A DNA stretch of 64,000 nt from a virus, in the IMG/VR virus record IMGVR_UViG_3300032334_002567, positions 1 to 64,000 of that record. One strand, written 5' to 3'. The notes under the pieces are model-generated. The model had not been told where the DNA came from and searched no databases. It saw only the letters and a list, made by a program, of their open reading frames with translations. Numbering within the stretch: the stretch's first letter is position 1; the number at the start of each line of letters is the position of its first letter. Made by a program: the position numbers and the translations under genes. Below are positions 34,347-41,824 of the stretch, one piece after another.

Positions 34347-34548
34347 TTTTTTCCTTAGTCGGACTGTATATCTCGTGTCCGCACACGCAACAAATAAACT
34401 CAAATGGTCCGTAACCAAGCTTAGAACCCTCCCAAAACCAACCGGCTTCGGAAATCTTGTCCCTACCACATTTTTGACAAAATACACTGATCTTCTGATT
34501 GTCAGTTTTTTGATGTGGATCTACCCAAAAGTAACAATCTTCTAGCAT
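34333..34548 (-). CDS. Small zinc-ribbon protein
   Basis: 71 aa from ATG 34548. Two CxxC knuckles, CQKC near residue 24-27 and CCVCG near 53-56, make a complete zinc ribbon. It overlaps the start of the methylase-like gene by 14 bp, so the pair is coupled and may act together. A DNA- or RNA-polymerase-binding role is plausible. Confidence 0.65.
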   Translation of the reverse strand: MLEDCYFWVDPHQKTDNQKISVFCQKCGRDKISEAGWFWEGSKLGYGPFEFICCVCGHEIYSPTKEKNENA

Positions 34549-34607
34549 TTGTCGCTCCAACGTGCCTACATTATATTAGCGATATTCTTCAAATTCTAAA
34601 AAAGACC

Positions 34608-34615
34608 ACTAAATA
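34608..34615 (+). promoter_or_regulatory. Late-promoter-like box ACTAAATA
   Basis: ACTAAATA lies 31 nt upstream of a virion-protein ATG, with a TTAGGAG ribosome binding site between. The same octamer occurs near 36986 (minus), 37339 and 52040, which supports it as a variant late box. Confidence 0.5.
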
Positions 34616-34646
34616 CTACAGACAAATATTTAATTAGGAGAATAAA

Positions 34647-35063
34647 ATGGCTAATTCACTTTATGACATTGGAAGAAACGGATTTTTAAATGGCGATATA
34701 GATTTTTTAAATGACACAATAAAAATGGCATTGGTAAAAGATTCTTATTCTCCTGATTTGTCTATGGATGAGTATTACAGCGACGTATCCTCCAATATTA
34801 TTTCTACACCACAAGCACTATCAGGAAAAACCACAAGTGCGGGTGTTGCAAATTGCTCAGACGTAACTTTTACAGCAGTCCCAGCAGGGGCTCCCACGCC
34901 AAACACAATAGGATACATTTTAATATTTAAATACACAGGAAATGATGCCACATCTCCTTTAATAGCATTATATGATACAGCTTCCGGCTTACCTATAATT
35001 ACAAGTAATGCAGATATTACAATAAAAATTGATACGGGCGTTAATAAACTATTTAAGCTATAA
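34647..35063 (+). CDS. Phage virion protein (tail or head decoration type)
   Basis: 138 aa with a TTAGGAG ribosome binding site and an upstream late-like box. The start MANSLYDIGRNGFLNGDIDFLNDTIKMALV matches, in outline, a widespread small phage structural family ('MAN.LYD.GR..FL.G.I.W....I...L'). A beta-rich domain with a conserved GY-L-I-F-K centre follows. It is one of the few genes here with a clear virion-family look; the exact location in the particle is not known. Confidence 0.75.
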   Translation: MANSLYDIGRNGFLNGDIDFLNDTIKMALVKDSYSPDLSMDEYYSDVSSNIISTPQALSGKTTSAGVANCSDVTFTAVPAGAPTPNTIGYILIFKYTGNDATSPLIALYDTASGLPIITSNADITIKIDTGVNKLFKL

Positions 35064-35118
35064 CATTTAACCACTAGATTTAATTTTAGCGATATACTAA
35101 AATAATCATGAGGCAAAA

Positions 35119-35517
35119 ATGAAACAAGAATGGTATGAAATAATAGATCTTTTTGGATTTACTTCAAGTTTAAGAGAAATGATAATAGAAGATTTCTACT
35201 CTGAGGAAGAGAAGTTTAAAAAAAATAAATTTGGTGGGCTATTTAAAGAACAAAAAGAACAAATAGAAAAAAGACTATCACTACAAGAGGCAGAAAACAT
35301 AGTTTCTTCTTTTGTAAAAACTAAAAAAGATAACCTTGGTAATCAATTCTATACTATTTCAAAAAAATCTCTGGCCAAAGCCCTTAAAGATTTAAATACT
35401 AGAATAACAAGTAATATATTAAAAGATTTAGTTTCCAAGGGTGTTATAGATACCGCTTATGATAATGAAAAAAATGATTTTATATTTTGGATTAAAGACC
35501 AAGATAATTTGGAATAA
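35119..35517 (+). CDS. Hypothetical protein, winged-helix-like C-terminus
   Basis: 132 aa with a GAGGC ribosome binding site. It is helical and highly charged. Residues ~75-128 (FYTISKKSLAKALKDLNTRITSNILKDLVSKGVID) have a winged-helix pattern. It may bind DNA or a replication protein. It overlaps the convergent helicase by 26 bp. Confidence 0.55.
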   Translation: MKQEWYEIIDLFGFTSSLREMIIEDFYSEEEKFKKNKFGGLFKEQKEQIEKRLSLQEAENIVSSFVKTKKDNLGNQFYTISKKSLAKALKDLNTRITSNILKDLVSKGVIDTAYDNEKNDFIFWIKDQDNLE

Positions 35518-36589
35518 AAGATTCTTCTGCGGCCCAAATTAAACTATTTACAGCTCTAGAAGCGGCTGTATACGCCCAGCGGGTGTGGTCCCACTTGTTA
35601 CATCTTTGCTCAAAAACAATTAAAGAGCCAAATTGATCACCTTGTGCTTTATGACATGTTATACAATATGCATAGTCAAAAGGTTCAGATTCACTAGAGA
35701 AAGAAAATTTGTTAGTCTCTTGACCAAACTGGTCTGGATCGTATCTAATCTGTTCAAATTGCTGTCCATCGGAAATAAAATCAAAATGTTCATTTTTTCT
35801 AATTTTTGTAACAACACCCTGCATACCGTTGAATAAACCTTTTAGTCTATTGTTTTTAAGGCATATAATCTTCTCTCCAACTGCGACATATGTGTAGTGT
35901 ATATTCTTTTCTTTTCTAGCTCTTTCATTTACTATAACTCTAGTTTTGTTATAAGCACAAATTACTTGATCGACTAGAGCTATGTGCTTGTCTTCAACAG
36001 CATTATGTTTAACAACCTGTACCTTATGTGATCCTTTAAATAAAGTTGCCATCTTTCCTTGTCTTAGATGTTCTGCGAAGTGGGCTATTTCCCCTGCATT
36101 TCTGTGAACTGTTTCTAATTTATATTTGGGGTCTTTCATCAAGTTAAATTCTGTGCCGATTGGTTCTAATTGGCCGTGATCTCCAATATAGATGATTGGA
36201 AGACCAAAAGAACAAAGATCGTTATGAATTTCTTTACTAACCATTGATGCTTCATCAACAATAAACCCATCAATTATTCCATCAAAATAATCTCTCTCAA
36301 CTAATTGCCAAAAAGTTTCATCTTTTTCATCTTTAAAGGGCCTATAGATTGAACTATGAATAGTACAGGCCTTAGAAATACCCTTTTTTCTTAAAACATT
36401 TGCTGCTTTTCCCGTGTAGGCACAAGGGAGAAAATTTAGGTTCTTTTTTTCTAATATATTAAGAAGAACACGTATAAGAGTGGATTTACCAGTGCCTGCA
36501 TAACCGCCTAAAGTAGTAATTAGTTCGTTACTTATATCTTTAACAATATATCTAATAATATTTTTTTGTTCTTCGGTAAGCTGGGGCAT
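35492..36589 (-). CDS. Dda/RecD-like SF1 DNA helicase
   Basis: 365 aa. SF1B motifs in order: motif I GGYAGTGKST (28-37), motif II IVDEAS near residue 113, motif III IGDHGQLEPIG, motif V CHKAQGDQFGS, and motif VI YTAASRA at the C-terminus. T4 Dda is a 5'-3' helicase that helps origin initiation, displaces proteins and aids recombination; this protein is close to it in length (439 aa) but shorter. The ribosome binding site is weak. Confidence 0.92.
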   Translation of the reverse strand: MPQLTEEQKNIIRYIVKDISNELITTLGGYAGTGKSTLIRVLLNILEKKNLNFLPCAYTGKAANVLRKKGISKACTIHSSIYRPFKDEKDETFWQLVERDYFDGIIDGFIVDEASMVSKEIHNDLCSFGLPIIYIGDHGQLEPIGTEFNLMKDPKYKLETVHRNAGEIAHFAEHLRQGKMATLFKGSHKVQVVKHNAVEDKHIALVDQVICAYNKTRVIVNERARKEKNIHYTYVAVGEKIICLKNNRLKGLFNGMQGVVTKIRKNEHFDFISDGQQFEQIRYDPDQFGQETNKFSFSSESEPFDYAYCITCHKAQGDQFGSLIVFEQRCNKWDHTRWAYTAASRAVNSLIWAAEESFIPNYLGL

Positions 36590-36609
36590 TTGCAGGCTCT
36601 GACTAGAGG

Positions 36610-36981
36610 TTATTGATTACGTTGCCTAGTTTGAACATAAAAAACATAAGATTTTTTCAGATTTCCAGCTTCAACCTGACTTGGCGATTGAGTTTCTCTA
36701 TATGAGACGACTAACTTCGTACTTTCTGTTTCATAAGCCAATATACTTTTTAATTTGCCTAAAACCGATGCTACAAATTCTGGTCTTCCTGTAATTCTGA
36801 TGCCGTCTTCGCCGTATGTTGAACCTTTGTGATCATAGCTTATCGGTGCCATTTGTATAGGGGAATCAATCCTTAGAGTTTTCCAAAAGTCAATAATTTG
36901 ATCTTTAGTCGCTCTCCATTCTGATTTTTTTCCCAATTCTTTTTGGGATTCTCTATCACTAATCCAATTTTTAAATTCCAT
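36610..36981 (-). CDS. Probable internal capsid protein with targeting N-terminus
   Basis: 123 aa from ATG 36981; upstream in-frame codons lie inside a terminator and are rejected. MEFKNWISDRE-S gives the targeting motif with a D-R-E site. The body is a compact alpha/beta domain (FWKTLRIDSPIQMAPISYD..., FVASVLGKLKSIL) with no recognised catalytic residues. An ACTAAATA box ends 4 nt before the ATG, so the transcript is probably leaderless. Confidence 0.6.
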   Translation of the reverse strand: MEFKNWISDRESQKELGKKSEWRATKDQIIDFWKTLRIDSPIQMAPISYDHKGSTYGEDGIRITGRPEFVASVLGKLKSILAYETESTKLVVSYRETQSPSQVEAGNLKKSYVFYVQTRQRNQ

Positions 36982-36985
36982 ACGA

Positions 36986-36993
36986 TATTTAGT
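36986..36993 (-). promoter_or_regulatory. Late-promoter-like box ACTAAATA, 4 nt before the ATG
   Basis: The octamer reads ACTAAATA on the minus strand and lies between a rho-independent terminator and the ATG at 36981. This terminator-promoter-ATG order supports a real initiation site. Confidence 0.5.
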
Positions 36994-37007
36994 GTAAAAA
37001 CAAAAAA

Positions 37008-37036
37008 AATATAGAGTGGGTTTCCCCACTCTATAT
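37008..37036 (-). terminator. Rho-independent terminator (minus strand)
   Basis: A near-perfect hairpin with ATATAGAGTGGG and CCCACTCTATAT arms and a tiny loop is followed on the minus strand by T8. It would stop any minus-strand transcript arriving from the right before the late box for the 36981 gene. There is no matching U tract on the plus strand. Confidence 0.85.
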
Positions 37037-37338
37037 AACTATTCTTATCTTATGTGCATTCAAGGAAGTACGATAAAAACAGTAAAAAGGAACCTTTTGG
37101 AACTTTGCAATTTACTGTGGTTCGTATATATCCTGCCTATTTTTTTAGGTTTTTTCATTTTAAATTCAGCCAAACAACTAAGCTACCACGTTTGGTGGGT
37201 CGCCTCTATGCAATCCATTACATTAGATTGTTGTTTTTCCTCAAGAGTCCTTCTCTTGTTCTTTCAGAGTCTTCATTTCTTTTTCTACTATATTTAGTAA
37301 AATGAAATTTAAATTGAACAAATATTTGGTGAAAAACG
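37037..37338. other. Gene-poor stretch, possible decayed minus-strand gene
   Basis: About 300 bp without a convincing gene. Two overlapping plus-strand frames exist but have no ribosome binding site and a composition unlike phage proteins. On the minus strand a frame opens at ~37285 (MKTLKEQEKDS, then TGA) and continues in another frame as a short Glu/Gln/Asn-rich peptide ending THQTW-TAG. This could be a small gene broken by a frameshift, and the terminator at 37008 would be its leftover. Evidence is thin. Confidence 0.3.
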
Positions 37339-37346
37339 ACTAAATA
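37339..37346 (+). promoter_or_regulatory. Late-promoter-like box ACTAAATA, 5 nt before the ATG
   Basis: The same octamer as at 36986, here on the plus strand, ends 5 nt before ATG 37352. The two face apart around the terminator and gene-poor stretch. Confidence 0.5.
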
Positions 37347-37351
37347 TGAAT

Positions 37352-37660
37352 ATGATAACTTTTAAAGGGTTTTTAGAATCCAAAGTAATAATAGAAGCAG
37401 ACGCACCACCACCCGCTGGTGGGCCTCCAACGCCTCCCAGTGGTGGACCTGCCGCAGGAGGAGCCGGTGGCATATCTTCGCCTGCTTCATTGCCTGGTGG
37501 GCCTCCAATGCCACCTCCTGCTATGGGTGGAGGTATGGGAGGTGGTCCTGCTATGGGTGGGCCTCCAACAGGAGATGCATCAAGTCAAAATAAATCTATG
37601 AAATTAAAAGCTTATAACGTTTGGGACGTAATAGAAAAATTAATTACCAAAGATAGCTGA
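37352..37660 (+). CDS. Gly/Pro-rich protein with capsid-targeting-type N-terminus
   Basis: 102 aa from ATG 37352 (an ATG at 37346 overlaps the promoter box). MITFKGFLES-KVIIE-A carries the targeting motif with an I-I-E site. Residues ~18-75 are almost all Gly, Pro, Met and Ala (GGPP, PPP and MGGG repeats) and must be disordered. The last 25 residues form a helix (LKAYNVWDVIEKLI). It could be a flexible core or scaffold protein. It precedes SbcD by 64 bp. Confidence 0.6.
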   Translation: MITFKGFLESKVIIEADAPPPAGGPPTPPSGGPAAGGAGGISSPASLPGGPPMPPPAMGGGMGGGPAMGGPPTGDASSQNKSMKLKAYNVWDVIEKLITKDS

Positions 37661-37724
37661 TTCCTGCCTTGATTTTTTTCTAATTTTCTGAATAATCGAA
37701 CTCTCCAACAATTCAGGCAAATTT

Positions 37725-38789
37725 ATGAACAAAATTCTTTTATTTTCTGATATTCATATTTTCCCACACAAACGTAAAAATGAACGGCTAGAGGACTGCC
37801 TCTCTGCGTTGCGGTGGGTTTTTAAAACAGCCGAGTCTAGAGGGATTAAAAACTTACTTTTTGGCGGTGATTTTTTTCATGATAGACAAAAAATAGACGT
37901 ATATACCTATCAAAAAACCTTTGAAATACTCCAAGAACAAATGAATAATTCTGACATAGAATTGTTTCTTTTACTTGGAAACCATGATATATGGTTCAAC
38001 GATAATACAAGTATTAGCAGCGTATTCCCGTTATCTGCCCTAAGGGGTGTGCATTTAATTGCAAAGCCAGAAAGAATAAAAATAGAAGGACATAATTGGG
38101 ATTTTATACCATTCACACACAATCCAATAGAAGCATTAAAACAATTAAAAGAAAAAGACGGAAGTCCTGAGTTTGCATTGGGTCATATTGCAATAGATGG
38201 CGCAATATTACACCACAACCAATATTCTGATGTTTGCGTTGAACACGATGGGGACATGGTTCCTATTAACTCTTCCTTATTTGAGGAATATAAACACACA
38301 TTTCTGGGTCATTACCACGCAGAACAAAGAGTGAGCAAAAAAGTCGAATACATCGGCTCTCCTCTGCAACTTAGCTTTGGAGAAGCATTTCAAGAAAAGC
38401 ATATAATTATATTTGACGGTGACAAAAATGAAAGAGAATACATAAAAAATGAATTCTCTCCCAAACATCTAATTTTAAACATAGAAGAATGCAAAAACCA
38501 TTCTTTAGATGGTAATTTTGTTCAAATAAAAGTAGATGAAGATAAAATTGGAACAACAGACCTGATCGCCTTGAAAAAAGAACTAATACAAACAAATAAA
38601 ATTGGAAGTTTGGAGATCAGACATCAGAAGAAAAAAATAGAAGAGCATGTGATAAAAGACGCTAAAGCTATACTTCTTAAAGGAGAAGAAATGCTATCAA
38701 AATACGTAGAAGAAGTTGGTTCAAATGAACTAGACAAAAAAATACTAATAGAAGTAGGAAAGAAAATTTGCAGAAAGGCAGAAAAATGA
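37725..38789 (+). CDS. SbcD/Mre11-like nuclease subunit (T4 gp47-like)
   Basis: 354 aa. Metallophosphoesterase motifs are complete: SDIHIF (8-13, D9/H11), GGDFFHD (47-53), GNHD near residue 87, LGHIAID, and GHYHAE near residue 199. With the ATPase subunit SbcC (39510) it forms the Mre11-Rad50-type complex that resects DNA ends for phage recombination and degrades host DNA. In T4, genes 47 and 46 are near neighbours; here a glycosyltransferase-like gene lies between. It overlaps that gene by 4 bp (ATGA). Confidence 0.93.
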   Translation: MNKILLFSDIHIFPHKRKNERLEDCLSALRWVFKTAESRGIKNLLFGGDFFHDRQKIDVYTYQKTFEILQEQMNNSDIELFLLLGNHDIWFNDNTSISSVFPLSALRGVHLIAKPERIKIEGHNWDFIPFTHNPIEALKQLKEKDGSPEFALGHIAIDGAILHHNQYSDVCVEHDGDMVPINSSLFEEYKHTFLGHYHAEQRVSKKVEYIGSPLQLSFGEAFQEKHIIIFDGDKNEREYIKNEFSPKHLILNIEECKNHSLDGNFVQIKVDEDKIGTTDLIALKKELIQTNKIGSLEIRHQKKKIEEHVIKDAKAILLKGEEMLSKYVEEVGSNELDKKILIEVGKKICRKAEK

Positions 38790-39502
38790 ATTACGTTGTA
38801 ACTGGAATCAATGAAGGATATTGGCAAAATTGGGGTTCTTCTTGGATATTGTCTCTCAGAGATGTAGCAAAGTACCAAGGTAAGGTGCTTGTAGTTGCTC
38901 ACAATCTGTCTGACTCTACAAAAAATAAACTAAAAAGCAAAGAAGTAGAAATAGTTGAATGTGAAAAAGATGAAGCTAGTGTGCGAACTTCTACTATAAG
39001 AAAAATAATAGAAAGAGCAGAAAAAGGAAACAATAAATTTGTGTATTGGGATGCTGATGTTTTCTTTCAAGAAGAAATAGATAGCATATTTGATTTAATT
39101 GAAGATAAGTTTTTGGTCACAAAAAATCTGAACAAAGGGTTCATTGCCGCTCAGGGCAAAAGATGGAACACATTAGAAGACATTGAAAAGTTCATGGAGT
39201 TAGCCAAAGATAACATTGTTTATGAAAAAATGTTTGATCTGTTGGTTAAAAATATGGAAAGGCTAACAACTAAAATTGAAGATACTTGGAACTTCATAGA
39301 AATACAAGAAGCTAAAAAGAATGAACTAGGGTTAATTACACATAAAGAAATTTTACAAAAAGCAATACACCCTACAGGAAATATTAAGCATACAATTTCT
39401 GGGGGTGGTTTTCTCTTTTTTGAAAAAGAAAAAGAAAAACACCAGAACTTCATTTCTTCAAAAAATCAAACTACAAGAAAACTCTTAACAAAAAAGCACT
39501 AA
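38786..39502 (+). CDS. Glycosyltransferase-like protein (DxD motif) inserted between sbcD and sbcC
   Basis: 238 aa from ATG 38786, coupled to the sbcD stop. The N-terminal half has a Rossmann-like start (MNYVVTGINEGYW), and the VYWDADVFF segment (DAD near residues 91-93) is a DxD nucleotide-sugar site as in GT-A enzymes. The C-terminal half is helical and Lys-rich. Substrate is unknown. The placement within the recombination operon suggests co-expression with early genes and perhaps DNA-related glycosylation, though that is inference. Confidence 0.65.
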   Translation: MNYVVTGINEGYWQNWGSSWILSLRDVAKYQGKVLVVAHNLSDSTKNKLKSKEVEIVECEKDEASVRTSTIRKIIERAEKGNNKFVYWDADVFFQEEIDSIFDLIEDKFLVTKNLNKGFIAAQGKRWNTLEDIEKFMELAKDNIVYEKMFDLLVKNMERLTTKIEDTWNFIEIQEAKKNELGLITHKEILQKAIHPTGNIKHTISGGGFLFFEKEKEKHQNFISSKNQTTRKLLTKKH

Positions 39503-39509
39503 GAGAAAA

Positions 39510-41543
39510 ATGAGAAATCTTGATTTTAAGTATGCCGGGGCTTGGAATTTTTTACCATTTGGCCCCGAAGGCGTAGAAATTAAATTTAAGGACTATGGAA
39601 ACATAGTCCTTATAGAAGGACTGAATAAAGACGCCAAGCCTATAGACGAGCCATTAGATGACTTGAAAATGAGCAGTAATGGAACTGGGAAAAGTAGCAT
39701 ACAGGAAATTATAGTTTTTACTTTATATGGAAAAACAATAAAACGACCAGAAAAAATAAACATTGACGATGTAGTTCACAACAAGATTGGCAAGGACTGC
39801 CGCTGTGTTGTTGAGTTCGACAAATATCGCATTGTCAGAACAAGGATAGAAGGTGGTAAAAAGAATAAGAATAGTCTTCGCTTGTGGGAAAGCGAAGAAG
39901 CAAAATGGGACGACTCGACAGAGCTCACTTTAGGAAGCATGTCGAACACACAAAAAAAGATAGAAGAAATTATTGGTTTATCTTATGAAAGTTTTGTAAA
40001 CATTTGTATTTTTACAGATGACCAAAGATCCTGTTTCTTAGAATGTGATAAAAACACAAAAAGAGAAATTGTAGAAAACTTATTATCTTTGGGAGAGTAT
40101 AGGGAGTGGTTTGAGAACGCAAAGTCTATTAAAAAAGAAACAAAAAATAAAATAGATTTTCAGTCTAAAGAATATTCTTTATTTTTAAGAAATAAAGAAG
40201 ATGCAGAAAAAAGACTAACTCTCACGGAGAGTAAAAAAGATCAATGGATTAGACAAAAAAAAGAAGAACAAATTCAACTGGAGAACAATATAGAGTTTAA
40301 AAAGAAAGAACTTAAGAACTCGGACACGGGAGCAGCACTTGTTCTATACCAAGAAGCACAAGAACTTATATCTAAAATAAACGAAGATACACCCGAGATA
40401 GAGAAAGAAAGAAAAGAGCTTGTTGATAGAATTATTTTAATAGAAGGAAAAGAAGAAACGCAGAAAGAAGCGGCCCAAAAGGTATCAGAACAGCTTAAAG
40501 ACTGTTCCAGAGAAATTAAATACAAACTTGAAGAAAGAAAGCAAAAAGAAAAAGAAATAGAAGAGCTCCAAAAAGAAGTTCCAGGATCCAAATGCAATAA
40601 ATGCAAAAGTACAGTTGAATCAAAAAATATAGAAGAATATGTAAAAGAACTACAAAAAGAATTAAATGATATCAATGATTATATTAAGGGTCAAGCAAAG
40701 GTTGTAGAAGATACAAAAGAAAAAGTAGAAAACGTAAAAGCAAACCAAGAAAAATTAAGCAAGTTGAGATCTCAAACAGAGATTAAAATAAAAGAAATAG
40801 ACAAAAAACTTGCTGATCTTCGGGCAAAATTTGCAGAGGCAAGCAAAATAAAAGAACCAAAGACAGAAAATCGTGAACTAATTATTCAACAAAAAATAGA
40901 AGAACTTAAAAACCAGCTATCGGCTAAAAAAGATGAACAAAAAAATGGTTCGCCTTTTGAGGATATATTACAAAACGGCAAAGAAGAACTAAAAGAAATA
41001 AATAAAGTTACGGAAGAAAAAAAGAAAGAAATAGAAGTTTTAGAAAAAGAATTGCCTTACTACGACTATTGGATTTCTGGGTTTGGTGAACAAGGAATAA
41101 GAAAATGGATAATAGAAGGTATAATACCAGATTTAAACAAAAAGATAAATTATTGGCTTCAATTCCTCATTGAAGGAATGGTGTCTTTGTCTTTTGATAA
41201 TGAGCTACAAGAGAAGATTGAAAGAAGCCCACCAGACGGAGATCCCTACATTTATTATGCAATGAGCACAGGCCAAAGAAGAAGATTAAATTTAGCCGTT
41301 GGTCACTCTTTTGCATATATTACAGAATTAAGTTCTGATGCGATTCCGAGCTTGATTTTCTTAGACGAAGTGACTACAAATGTCGATCCTCTTGGAGTAC
41401 ATGGGATATACAACATGATTAGAGAGCTTGCAGAAAATAAACAAGTTTTTATAACTACGCACGATCCCGATTTAGTAAAAATGTTAGATGATTCATCAAA
41501 AATAAAACTTGTTCATGAGAACGGTTTTACTAAAAAGGTTTGA
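39510..41543 (+). CDS. SbcC/Rad50-like ATPase subunit (T4 gp46-like)
   Basis: 677 aa. An SMC-type ATPase split by a long coiled coil: Walker A NGTGKSS (57-63), zinc hook C362-N-K-C365 at the coiled-coil apex, an MSTGQRRRLN signature near residue 587, and Walker B LIFLDE with D619/E620. Length is slightly above T4 gp46 (560 aa). It works with SbcD at 37725. Confidence 0.93.
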   Translation: MRNLDFKYAGAWNFLPFGPEGVEIKFKDYGNIVLIEGLNKDAKPIDEPLDDLKMSSNGTGKSSIQEIIVFTLYGKTIKRPEKINIDDVVHNKIGKDCRCVVEFDKYRIVRTRIEGGKKNKNSLRLWESEEAKWDDSTELTLGSMSNTQKKIEEIIGLSYESFVNICIFTDDQRSCFLECDKNTKREIVENLLSLGEYREWFENAKSIKKETKNKIDFQSKEYSLFLRNKEDAEKRLTLTESKKDQWIRQKKEEQIQLENNIEFKKKELKNSDTGAALVLYQEAQELISKINEDTPEIEKERKELVDRIILIEGKEETQKEAAQKVSEQLKDCSREIKYKLEERKQKEKEIEELQKEVPGSKCNKCKSTVESKNIEEYVKELQKELNDINDYIKGQAKVVEDTKEKVENVKANQEKLSKLRSQTEIKIKEIDKKLADLRAKFAEASKIKEPKTENRELIIQQKIEELKNQLSAKKDEQKNGSPFEDILQNGKEELKEINKVTEEKKKEIEVLEKELPYYDYWISGFGEQGIRKWIIEGIIPDLNKKINYWLQFLIEGMVSLSFDNELQEKIERSPPDGDPYIYYAMSTGQRRRLNLAVGHSFAYITELSSDAIPSLIFLDEVTTNVDPLGVHGIYNMIRELAENKQVFITTHDPDLVKMLDDSSKIKLVHENGFTKKV

Positions 41544-41545
41544 TT

Positions 41546-41776
41546 GTGAAAAGAGAAATCAGCATTGTTTCTGTTGTTTTTGTATTGGTTGGATTCTTTT
41601 TTATAATTGGTTATGTATCAAAGGAACAAGCAAAAAATATTTCAAATTTTCCATGCACAACTTGGCATAAAAACCATTGTAGGCTTTGCGGAAAAATATT
41701 TTTATGCGAAGAAGGAGTAAAAATGCTCAAAATAGATGTAAAAAACAACAATAATTCACAACAAAAAAATTTTTGA
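41546..41776 (+). CDS. Small single-span membrane protein with a zinc knuckle
   Basis: 76 aa from GTG 41546; AAAAGG is 6-7 nt upstream and there is no ATG. A hydrophobic span (residues ~5-21) is followed by CTTWHKNHCRLCGKIFLC, a Cys/His set that could bind zinc on the far side of the membrane. No family is recognised; a small host-envelope-targeted early protein is possible. Confidence 0.5.
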   Translation: MKREISIVSVVFVLVGFFFIIGYVSKEQAKNISNFPCTTWHKNHCRLCGKIFLCEEGVKMLKIDVKNNNNSQQKNF

Positions 41777-41824
41777 ACCGACAAACATTAGATAAGTTTC
41801 ATGCAAAAAGAAGAAAGGTGAAAA

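Noticed and set aside
37016-37305. Two overlapping plus-strand frames of 93 and 83 aa
   Set aside because: They start inside a terminator, have no ribosome binding site and consist mostly of Phe/Leu/Ser-rich sequence typical of antisense reading.
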